Source: Chitinophaga jiangningensis (GTDB taxonomy: Bacteria > Bacteroidota > Bacteroidia > Chitinophagales > Chitinophagaceae). From it: a stretch of DNA of 64,000 nucleotides. Positions 17,365 to 24,290 of the stretch are shown in pieces. Where the stretch lies: positions 372,001-436,000 of the forward strand of contig NZ_FRBL01000001.1 in NCBI RefSeq assembly GCF_900142605.1, in the 5' to 3' direction. How positions within the stretch are numbered: position 1 is the first letter of the stretch; the number at the start of each line of letters is the position of its first letter. The position numbers were made by a program, and so were the translations under genes. The notes below the pieces were generated by a model. It did no database searches and was not told where the DNA came from. It worked only from the letters and a program-made list of their open reading frames with translations.

Positions 17365-18201
17365 CTACAGCTTATTGGAGTATTCTTCCAGCGTCTTTCT
17401 CTCTTCGCTGGTTAAGCTGATCATGCCTTTGCGCTGGATCTTTTCCAGTATGGCATCCACCTGTTTTTCCCGATGGGCTCTTTCCATCCGGTACTTATCG
17501 TCGATACTCAGGTAAGGCTGGTGTTTTTGAAAGAAGTTATTGCGGATGAGCAATATGTAAGGCCTGGTGAGCACGATATAGATGAAAAAAATACAGGGCA
17601 GTAGTATCGCAGCAATAGAAAGATAATGTGCCCGCAGGATGGCCGGATACATGGCAATCATCAGTAGCATGCCGGTGAGAGCTCCCGCCAGGTGTGCTTC
17701 GTGGCCAATGTTATCCGACTTGGAACGGATGCCGTAAATCGAAATAAATATATACATGATCGCGTATAGCCATCCGGGTAAGGGAATAATTCCAAGGATG
17801 TTCACATACATATCAGGCATGTAGGCAATGGTGGCAAACACCACGCCCGCAACGGCGCCGCTGGCACCTACCGCACTGTAATCCGCATGATGGCGATGTA
17901 TGAACAGCGCAAACAGCTGCCCCCCAATCAGACTGGCAAAGTAAATCAAAAACAGCTGCCATGCTGAAATGGCGTACACCATATCTACCCCAAAAAAATA
18001 AAAGGTGAGCATGTTTACCGCCAGATGTCCCCAGCCCACATGCAGAAAGCCCGCTGTAAGTACGCGCCAGTATTGACGTTGCAGCAATACCTTCTCCACC
18101 ACAAACTGATATTTGTAAAAGAAATTTTTATTGCGAAATCCTATAGCGGAAAAAATCACATTTGCAAGGAGCAGCAAAATCACGACCAGCGTGGCATTCA
18201 T
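17365..18201 (-). CDS. Rhomboid intramembrane serine protease
   Basis: From ATG at 18201 (MNATLVVILLLLANVIFSAIG) the protein has 278 residues. The rhomboid core shows HVGWGHLAVNMLTFYFFG, S114 in VGASGAVAG, and H170 in HEAHLAGALTG, so it should be active. A soluble basic tail of about 60 residues follows the last helix. A longer frame from 18318 crosses the promoter region shared with tRNA-Asp and is not preferred. It is the first gene of a two-gene rhomboid unit, divergent from the tRNAs. Confidence 0.88.
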   Translation of the reverse strand: MNATLVVILLLLANVIFSAIGFRNKNFFYKYQFVVEKVLLQRQYWRVLTAGFLHVGWGHLAVNMLTFYFFGVDMVYAISAWQLFLIYFASLIGGQLFALFIHRHHADYSAVGASGAVAGVVFATIAYMPDMYVNILGIIPLPGWLYAIMYIFISIYGIRSKSDNIGHEAHLAGALTGMLLMIAMYPAILRAHYLSIAAILLPCIFFIYIVLTRPYILLIRNNFFQKHQPYLSIDDKYRMERAHREKQVDAILEKIQRKGMISLTSEERKTLEEYSNKL

Positions 18202-18265
18202 AGGTAAGGTTTTAAAATGGGTTGATGCTGTAAAGTTGCAAATATTTTCTTTTTTTAAAAATAAT

Positions 18266-18298
18266 TTTGGTGGAATGAAATTATTGTTGCTATATTTG
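18266..18298 (+). promoter_or_regulatory. Bacteroidota-type promoter for the tRNA genes
   Basis: TTTG at 18266-18269 and TATATTTG at 18291-18298 are 21 bases apart, close to the TTTG-N19-TAnnTTTG consensus. The -7 element lies about 50 bases before tRNA-Asp. Confidence 0.6.
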
Positions 18299-18346
18299 CA
18301 ACCCCAAACGGGGAACAAAAACGGCTCAAAAGGCCGCCAGTAGTGA

Positions 18347-18420
18347 GGATCAGTAGTTCAGTTGGTTAGAATGCCGCCCTGTCACGGCGGAGGTCGCGGG
18401 TTCGAGTCCCGTCTGGTCCG
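18347..18420 (+). tRNA. tRNA-Asp (anticodon GTC)
   Basis: A 74-base cloverleaf: acceptor GGATCAG pairs with CTGGTCC, anticodon loop CTGTCAC gives GTC, T-arm GGGTTCGAGTCCC. The terminal CCA is not encoded. The discriminator base is G, as expected for tRNA-Asp. Confidence 0.97.
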
Positions 18421-18432
18421 CAACAACAACAC

Positions 18433-18465
18433 AAGGAATGGACATCAGGTCTGTTCCTTTTTTTT
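18433..18465 (+). terminator. Possible terminator after tRNA-Asp
   Basis: AAGGAA (18433-18438) pairs with TTCCTT (18454-18459) and GAC with GTC inside it, followed by a run of T to 18465. If active, tRNA-Tyr would need its own promoter or depend on read-through. Confidence 0.45.
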
Positions 18466-18475
18466 CTCTCTTTAC

Positions 18476-18557
18476 GGGCAGGTTCCAGAGCGGCCAAATG
18501 GGGCGGACTGTAAATCCGCTGTCTACGACTTCATAGGTTCGAATCCTATCCTGCCCA
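18476..18557 (+). tRNA. tRNA-Tyr (anticodon GTA)
   Basis: An 82-base type II tRNA: acceptor GGGCAGG pairs with CCTGCCC, anticodon loop CTGTAAA gives GTA, with a long variable arm and T-arm AGGTTCGAATCCT. CCA is not encoded. It lies 55 bases after tRNA-Asp. Confidence 0.97.
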
Positions 18558-18577
18558 CACTTTCTACCCTGTGGAAC

Positions 18578-18612
18578 AAAAAAAATGGAGACCAAAAGTC
18601 TCCATTTTTTTT
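18578..18612. terminator. Bidirectional intrinsic terminator
   Basis: A perfect 15-base-pair stem (18578-18592 with 18598-18612), loop CAAAA, with eight A before and eight T after the GGAGAC core. It serves tRNA-Tyr on the plus strand and the serB-like gene on the minus strand. Confidence 0.9.
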
Positions 18613-18616
18613 ATGC

Positions 18617-19900
18617 CTAATACAACACGCGGAAGCTGATCGTATTATCTACTTTCTTCAAAGCTTTCAGCAACACCTTATCATAATCCGAACGTATATC
18701 CGCAATCACATAACCAATATGATCATTGGTCATCAGGTACTGCGACACGATGTTAATCTGATGGTCGGCAAACACCTGGTTAATGTTCGCCATTACACCG
18801 GGTACATTTTTATGCACGTGAATGCAGCGGTGCACCCTGGATAATGCCGGCAGCTGAATGTTCGGGAAATTCAGGCTCTTAAAGGAATCGCCGTTATTGA
18901 TAAAACCGGTGATACGCTTCAGCACCGATGCAGGCTTTTTAAAATCATCAAATACAATCACCCCTTTTTGTGTGCAGGCAGCCACCGGAACAGCTTTAGC
19001 TGCATTCCCCAGATAGGCAATCAGCTTTAGTTTAGCAGCCGCTTCCAACACCTCCTCTCCTATCTTTTCTTTTCCTCCGGCAACAATGATGCGTGCTTTC
19101 ACTACATTGCTGCTATCCAGCTTTTCTACCTGTTTTACGGTATATCCTTCCTTTTTCAGCTGTTTAACTACCTGGTCCGGCACCTGTGATGTTACTACGC
19201 AATTGATTCTGTTTTTAGGGTAGGAAATAGCCGCAGGCAGGTTGTTGATGTACAGGAACTCATCCAGACTTGGCGTTACGTGATCCGCTTTTTCTACCAC
19301 CGACTTACGGGCCACATTCTCTGTAAATGCGTAGAACTTTTTGATCATGCCGAACTCCTTCAGCTGAAAATCGGAATAGCCATCGCCAATACCATGAATT
19401 TCTCCCTGCAGCTGCAGTTCCTTTAGCAGCTTCACCTTCCCGCCTTCAAATGAAAGCGGATTAGCTTCATCATAACCGATGATTTTACCTGATTCATCAA
19501 ACACGAATGTGTTGGCGTAAATATTTTCCTTGCGGATATGATAAGGCAATACTACCGGTGTAATAAATTCTTTAAAGCCGCCAGATACGATCAATACATC
19601 GTCAGCATGGTGTTTAAAGAAATTTTTATTTCTGGCGAAAGATGGAGATACGAGCTTTTTCAGGTGTTTCACGAGCAGCTTCAGGTGCTCTTTGTTAGCT
19701 TCCAGCAGCTTTACTCTGCCTGCCAGACTTTCTCTGAACGACAACTTCCCCTCCATTGCCTGGTTGGTGAGGTCTTCTATTTTTTTATAAATAAGCTCAC
19801 GGTCCGGATGATCCTGCAATGAAATGCGGGCCAATTCATCCAGCGCCTCTACCTGCGTAAAGGTGCTGTCGAAATCTATGATGTAGTACTTTTTATTCAC
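18617..19900 (-). CDS. Phosphoserine-phosphatase-like HAD domain fused to a SerA remnant with ACT domain
   Basis: Residues 1-210 are a HAD-IB phosphatase of SerB type: nucleophile motif DFDSTFTQ, SGGFKEF, and metal site GDGYSDFQ. The rest resembles 3-phosphoglycerate dehydrogenase, but the NAD-binding domain is missing. The chain passes from a SerA-like LIAYLGNAAKAVPVAACTQKG segment straight to the part before the ACT domain (FINNGDSFKSLNFPN). It ends with a SerA-type ACT domain (HRCIHVHKNVPGVMANIN and onward). It may dephosphorylate phosphoserine under serine control; it should not be a dehydrogenase. A GTG at 19927 overlaps the likely -7 element TACTTTTG (minus strand, 19934-19927), so I use the GTG at 19900. 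Confidence 0.8.
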   Translation of the reverse strand: MNKKYYIIDFDSTFTQVEALDELARISLQDHPDRELIYKKIEDLTNQAMEGKLSFRESLAGRVKLLEANKEHLKLLVKHLKKLVSPSFARNKNFFKHHADDVLIVSGGFKEFITPVVLPYHIRKENIYANTFVFDESGKIIGYDEANPLSFEGGKVKLLKELQLQGEIHGIGDGYSDFQLKEFGMIKKFYAFTENVARKSVVEKADHVTPSLDEFLYINNLPAAISYPKNRINCVVTSQVPDQVVKQLKKEGYTVKQVEKLDSSNVVKARIIVAGGKEKIGEEVLEAAAKLKLIAYLGNAAKAVPVAACTQKGVIVFDDFKKPASVLKRITGFINNGDSFKSLNFPNIQLPALSRVHRCIHVHKNVPGVMANINQVFADHQINIVSQYLMTNDHIGYVIADIRSDYDKVLLKALKKVDNTISFRVLY

Positions 19901-20013
19901 TGACGCCTGATTTTTAGATAGGAGCACAAAAGTAATAATCAGGCGTTGCTTTTTTCGGAGAATGTTTAGCAGTGCTTAATAATAAGTTAACATATATCTT
20001 TTTTGCTACGGGA

Positions 20014-20021
20014 TATCTTTG
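20014..20021 (+). promoter_or_regulatory. Candidate -7 element (TATCTTTG)
   Basis: TATCTTTG fits TAnnTTTG and lies 12 bases before the ATG at 20033, implying a very short leader. No good -33 element is seen 19 bases upstream. Confidence 0.35.
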
Positions 20022-20032
20022 CGCCCAAAAAA

Positions 20033-21370
20033 ATGAAGAAGCTATTGCTGCTGGGCGCGCTACTGGCCGCCGGCGTTAGTACATACGCACAAAAAGCATC
20101 ACACGTGGTGCTGATTACCATCGATGGTTTCCGCCCTGAGTTTTATACCGATGCCTCCTGGGGCATGTTTAACCTGCGTCACCTGAAAGATAACGGGGTG
20201 GCTGCTGACGGCGTCAACTGTATCTTCCCCAGTGTTACCTATCCTGATCATACTTCCATTATCACCGGTGTAACACCTGCCAAACACGGTATTTTTTACA
20301 ACGCCCCATTTGAGCCTGCCGGCGCTACCGGCCGCTGGTACTGGCACTATGAAGCTATTAAAACTCCGACGCTATACGACCTCGTACGCCAAGCCGGCAA
20401 AACTTCCGCCAACGTCATCTGGCCGGTTACGGTAGGTGCACCGGTGGATTATAATGTACCGGATATCTGGCCGGTAGGGGGAAATAAAGACCGCCGTGAG
20501 CTGACCGCCTCCGTTTGTACGCCGGCCACCCTTTGGAAAGAGGTGCAGGAGAATGCTACCGGCACCATGGCCGCCGCAGATATCACGATGGAAAACGGGG
20601 AGCTGATCATGGATGAAAACGTGGCCCGCATTGGTGCTTATCTGATCCGCACCTATAAACCCGCCCTCACCACACTGCACCTTCCCTGCGCCGACCACTA
20701 CGAACATGAGGAAGGCCGCGATGGCCTGCTGGTCCGCAAAGCCGTAGCCGGCGCCGACAGAGCACTGGGCACTGTTATCGAATCGCTCAAGCGTGCAGGC
20801 ATATACGATAGCACCGTCATCATCGTAACCGGCGACCATGGCTTCGTGAACGTAAAACAGATTTTTTCGCCCAACATCCTCCTGGCTAAAAATAGCCTGA
20901 TGAATAATATTGCTGCCGGCGACTGGAAGGCGCAATTCCACACCAGTGGCGGCGCAGCATTTCTGCACCTGAAAAACAAAAACGATGTAGCCACACTCAA
21001 CAAAGTGAAAGCACTGCTCCACACATTGCCGGCAAACCAGCAGGCCATGTTTAAGATCATTGATCAGCAACAGCTGGCTAGCGTGGGCGCTGATCCAAAT
21101 GCCGCCATGGCATTGGCTGCCAGCGATGGCGTGAACATTTCAGGGACGGTAAAAGGTGAACTGGTGAAAGCCGGTAAAGGTGGCGCACATGGCTACTTCC
21201 CCGACTTCAGGGACATACAGACCGGCTTCGTTGCCTTTGGTCCCGGCCTGAAAAAAGGAGTGGTGGTAAAGGAAATGAAGGTAACGGATGTGGCGCCGGT
21301 AGTGGCTAAGCTCCTGGGATTATCCTTTGGTGAAATCGATGGCAAGATACCTGCGGGCATCCTGCAATAA
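20033..21370 (+). CDS. Secreted alkaline-phosphatase-superfamily phosphodiesterase (nucleotide pyrophosphatase-like)
   Basis: A 445-residue protein with a signal peptide (MKKLLLLGALLAAGVSTYAQ). It belongs to the NPP branch of the alkaline phosphatase superfamily: ITIDGFRPEF with a metal-binding aspartate, FPSVTYPDHTSIITGVTPAKHGI with the nucleophile threonine, PCADHYEHEEG, and VTGDHGF with paired Asp-His ligands. It should hydrolyse phosphodiester or pyrophosphate bonds in the periplasm. Substrate is open. The ATG at 20033 is chosen because it begins the signal peptide. Confidence 0.9.
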   Translation: MKKLLLLGALLAAGVSTYAQKASHVVLITIDGFRPEFYTDASWGMFNLRHLKDNGVAADGVNCIFPSVTYPDHTSIITGVTPAKHGIFYNAPFEPAGATGRWYWHYEAIKTPTLYDLVRQAGKTSANVIWPVTVGAPVDYNVPDIWPVGGNKDRRELTASVCTPATLWKEVQENATGTMAAADITMENGELIMDENVARIGAYLIRTYKPALTTLHLPCADHYEHEEGRDGLLVRKAVAGADRALGTVIESLKRAGIYDSTVIIVTGDHGFVNVKQIFSPNILLAKNSLMNNIAAGDWKAQFHTSGGAAFLHLKNKNDVATLNKVKALLHTLPANQQAMFKIIDQQQLASVGADPNAAMALAASDGVNISGTVKGELVKAGKGGAHGYFPDFRDIQTGFVAFGPGLKKGVVVKEMKVTDVAPVVAKLLGLSFGEIDGKIPAGILQ

Positions 21371-21379
21371 AAAATCAAG

Positions 21380-21491
21380 ACCGGGGGCTGAGTTAAAAGT
21401 AATGATCAGCCCGAACTTATTCGGGTACCTGCCGGGAACCTATAATCACTTAGTCGATTCTCAGCACTTTCATTTAACTTTTGCCCCCGGT
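21380..21491. repeat. Structured intergenic inverted-repeat element
   Basis: ACCGGGGGC (21380-21388) and GCCCCCGGT (21483-21491) are perfect inverted arms, and the next dozen bases inward also pair loosely. Inside lies a perfect small hairpin CCCGAA-CTTA-TTCGGG (21410-21425). It fills the gap between two convergent genes. It could be a small mobile-element remnant, a terminator or a structured RNA. Confidence 0.5.
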
Positions 21492-21495
21492 TGTA

Positions 21496-22545
21496 CTATT
21501 CAAACTCGTACGCAAAATTCAGCACCACCCGGTTGCGTTCATCCGGGTTGATGGCCAGGTATCTGGCTACTTCTGCAAATACATATTTCTTAATATCATT
21601 TTTTACGGCTGCGGCCTCCAGCCGCCACTTTCCTGGCCCAACAAACTCCAGTCCCTTCCCCCTTACCGCAGCAATGAGGATCATACTTTCCACCAGTTTC
21701 TTTTTACTGATGCGGATTTTAGTTTTGGTGATCAGCGCGGCCTCTTTGATCGCCATAATAATACCATCCTGTACCCCTTCTATCAGTGCACCGCCGAGAA
21801 ACAACTCGTAGTGGTTGGCAAAAGATCGTACATACGAGGTCGTTAGCCACAGCGGCTGATAGCAAAAGCTTACCTGGTATACATAGTCGCGAATGGCCGC
21901 CTTCAGGTCGAGCCGGAAAAACGGGCTCGCGTGCGGATGCTGTGCTATGGCGGTATCCAGCAGGCGACTGACACCCTGCGGATAACGGAACACATTTCGC
22001 TTATGGTCCTGTCGGTGGTCTTCCACAATAATTTTAACACCCGGGTACAGGTAGGCAAACTTTTGCATCAGGGCTGCTGTTTGCTCATAGTCGGGTATAA
22101 AGTCATGAAATATCAACGGATCAGGTGTAAACTCTATGGCTACCTTGCCGGGCGTGTCCTCACCCGGCTTTGCATTAAGAATGTATTCCCCCTGTTTACT
22201 ATCGAGCGTGAGCACATCAGCCAGGTGATGGATCTCCAGTTCCGCGTGCAGGCTCAGCGCTACTATAATGGCTACCGGCAGGGAATTGGTTTGTTGCATA
22301 TCCGGCTGATCCAGGTTATAGATACAGTTAATTAATCCGGCGGTGGCTACTTTTTTAGCAGTCATGCGGATCGCATTGGTTTTCAGGAATTCAATCTCAA
22401 TGGTAGTATCAGTCGTGATCTCAGTTAACATCTCTTCCAATACAAACTCCAGCATGTTGGCAAAACCGGTAAAGTGCAGGTTTCCGACAAACATGGCTGG
22501 ACGTCTGCGTATCAGCTCACTCAATTTGTTGGCTCGGGTATCCAT
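21496..22545 (-). CDS. Degenerate GyrB/ParE-like protein
   Basis: A 349-residue protein that reads like the ATPase-plus-transducer half of a type IIA topoisomerase B subunit. The N-terminus ELIRRRPAMFVGN matches the GyrB VRKRPGMYIG motif. The mid section FHDFIPDYEQTAALMQKFAYLYPGV resembles the GyrB F-x-x-L...RELAFLN segment. KKKLVESMILIAAVRGKGLEF and GPGKWRL correspond to the DVREGL and QTK-loop region. The catalytic Glu and the DN(S)xDE of the ATP site are not recognisable (FVLEEMLTE instead), and the Toprim and tail domains are absent. It is probably not an active ATPase. A regulatory or relic role is inference. Confidence 0.6.
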   Translation of the reverse strand: MDTRANKLSELIRRRPAMFVGNLHFTGFANMLEFVLEEMLTEITTDTTIEIEFLKTNAIRMTAKKVATAGLINCIYNLDQPDMQQTNSLPVAIIVALSLHAELEIHHLADVLTLDSKQGEYILNAKPGEDTPGKVAIEFTPDPLIFHDFIPDYEQTAALMQKFAYLYPGVKIIVEDHRQDHKRNVFRYPQGVSRLLDTAIAQHPHASPFFRLDLKAAIRDYVYQVSFCYQPLWLTTSYVRSFANHYELFLGGALIEGVQDGIIMAIKEAALITKTKIRISKKKLVESMILIAAVRGKGLEFVGPGKWRLEAAAVKNDIKKYVFAEVARYLAINPDERNRVVLNFAYEFE

Positions 22546-22596
22546 CTCATTAAAAGGGTCAAAATCAAAAAATAAAAATACAATATCAAATGTTCA

Positions 22597-22620
22597 ACGG
22601 GATTTCTCAGATAATCCCGT
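22597..22620. other. Hairpin upstream of the GyrB-like gene
   Basis: ACGGGATT and AATCCCGT form an 8-base-pair stem about 50 bases before the minus-strand start at 22545. It could lie in the 5' leader or be an operator. There is no T-tract, so a terminator is unlikely. Confidence 0.3.
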
Positions 22621-22756
22621 ATTCTTATCGTGATAGCAGATAAAAGGCTGCTCAAAATAAGGAATAACACAGTTACATCACCGTTATTTATTCGGGAATA
22701 TGATGTATGTAATATTACTATCGTCATTTTTTAAGGAAGAAAGGGGGAGTTAACAG

Positions 22757-22787
22757 CAAAAAAAAGGCCGCAACAACGTGCGGCCTT
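22757..22787 (-). terminator. Intrinsic terminator of the first SusC/SusD operon
   Basis: AAGGCCGCA (22764-22772) pairs with TGCGGCCTT (22779-22787). On the minus strand the stem is followed by a run of about nine T. It lies 24 bases past the SusD stop. Confidence 0.85.
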
Positions 22788-22810
22788 CTTCAAAGAGATA
22801 TCTTTTAATT

Positions 22811-24259
22811 TTAGTTATATAGCGGATTTTGTTTCAGTTTAGTATTTGCATCCAGCTCTGTTTGTGGTAGCGGCAGCAGTAATTGGTAATCTTCTACTTT
22901 ATGTCCGAGGGACTGCTGTACTTCCTTGTACTTGCCTAACCGGATCAGGTCCCATCTGCGGTGACCTTCCACGCACAGCTCGCGGGAGCGGTCTTTCACC
23001 AGGGTATCCACAAATGCCTGGGCATTAGGTGTGTTGGTCAGGTTCAGCTGGAACTCAGGTGCAGTGAGGCCCGCACGTTTCCTTACGGCGTTGAGGCCGT
23101 CGAACTTGGCAGGATCTGCCGGGTTCAGGTTGTTCATCGCTTCCGACTGCATCATCAGCACATCTGCGTAACGCAGGATCAGCCAGTTGTTACGGGCGTT
23201 GTTACTGTTTTTAGCCCATTGTGCATCCCGGTATTTATAGATAAAAGGATCAACAGTTTTGGAGCCGTCGAAGTTGGACAGGTTCCAGGCTTTACGGGTA
23301 TCGGCCGCAGAGAAGTAAGCGTTTTGGTAAAACTGCTGGGTGGTGAGGAAGGAACCAGAGCCACCGAGGCCGGCCGGAGAAAACATCCTTACGATGATAT
23401 TCTGCGTGGTACCGGAGCCGTTTGCACCAAACTGCACACTGAAAATGTGCTCAGCGCCATTCTCCTTATCACAGTCAAATACATCTGCGTATTTATCCAG
23501 GAGTTTATAGAGGCCGGAACCAATCACCTTGTTACACTCATCCAGTGCATTCTGGTTGTCGGCAGCATCTTTCCACTGTGTGCTGTTGCGCTGCAGGTAT
23601 ACCCTTGCCAGCATGGCAGAAGCCGCACCGGAAGAAACCATGCCTTTGAGTGTTATTTTATTTTCAGGAAAGCAGTTAGCTTCTGCGTATTTAAGGTCTT
23701 CAATCGCCTGTTTATAAATGGTACCTCCGTCTGTACGGGGGAGATACATATTAGGATCATTGAGGGAGGTAACAGGACTGAGCACCAAAGGCACGTCCCC
23801 AAAGCTCCTTACCAGGTCGAAATAGGCCATACCCCGCATGAAATATGCATTACCAAGCAGGTTCTTTTTCTGCGCTTCATCCATTTGAATGGCCGGCACA
23901 TAGGCAATGATATCATTAGCACGGGAAATCAGCTTGTAGCTGTTTTGCCACCAGTTTCTGATTTCCACATTACCCGCCGTATAAGTAATGTTAAACATTT
24001 CCAGTCGCTCAGGAGTTTGCCCGGCAATTGGTTGTAAGGCATCGCCGGAGCATTCCGTGATGACGTAAATAGTACGCTGATAATAAGCCTGTGGCTGTAA
24101 GGCACTGAGCAAGCCGTTTACAGCAGACTGCGCATCGCTGGCATCATTATAAGCCGTTCCGTTAATCAGAAAACCCTCCGGTACCTCATCCAGCCCTTTT
24201 TTGCACGAACCAAACATGGCGGCTGCTGCCAATAATATGATGGAAATTTGTTTTTTCAT
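22811..24259 (-). CDS. SusD/RagB-family outer-membrane lipoprotein
   Basis: A 482-residue SusD-type nutrient-binding protein. The lipoprotein signal ends in FGSC-K. The usual SusD features are present: an N-terminal region opening LDEVPEGFLINGTAYNDASDAQ, tetratricopeptide-like helices (ARVYLQRNSTQWKDAADNQNALDECNKVI), and the C-terminal KDRSRELCVEGHRRWDLIRLGK followed by LLPLPQTELDAN. It caps the SusC channel on the cell surface and holds the oligomeric substrate. It lies 31 bases downstream of its SusC. The substrate cannot be read; no hydrolase is next to it. Confidence 0.95.
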   Translation of the reverse strand: MKKQISIILLAAAAMFGSCKKGLDEVPEGFLINGTAYNDASDAQSAVNGLLSALQPQAYYQRTIYVITECSGDALQPIAGQTPERLEMFNITYTAGNVEIRNWWQNSYKLISRANDIIAYVPAIQMDEAQKKNLLGNAYFMRGMAYFDLVRSFGDVPLVLSPVTSLNDPNMYLPRTDGGTIYKQAIEDLKYAEANCFPENKITLKGMVSSGAASAMLARVYLQRNSTQWKDAADNQNALDECNKVIGSGLYKLLDKYADVFDCDKENGAEHIFSVQFGANGSGTTQNIIVRMFSPAGLGGSGSFLTTQQFYQNAYFSAADTRKAWNLSNFDGSKTVDPFIYKYRDAQWAKNSNNARNNWLILRYADVLMMQSEAMNNLNPADPAKFDGLNAVRKRAGLTAPEFQLNLTNTPNAQAFVDTLVKDRSRELCVEGHRRWDLIRLGKYKEVQQSLGHKVEDYQLLLPLPQTELDANTKLKQNPLYN

Positions 24260-24290
24260 TTTTAATTAGTTTTCTCTGTGAATACAATTT

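Noticed and set aside
20372..21070. A 232-codon frame antisense to the phosphodiesterase gene
   Set aside because: It mirrors a strongly recognised coding sequence and shows no motif.
22961..24037. A 358-codon frame antisense to SusD
   Set aside because: SusD is unmistakable on the other strand; the frame is a codon-bias shadow.
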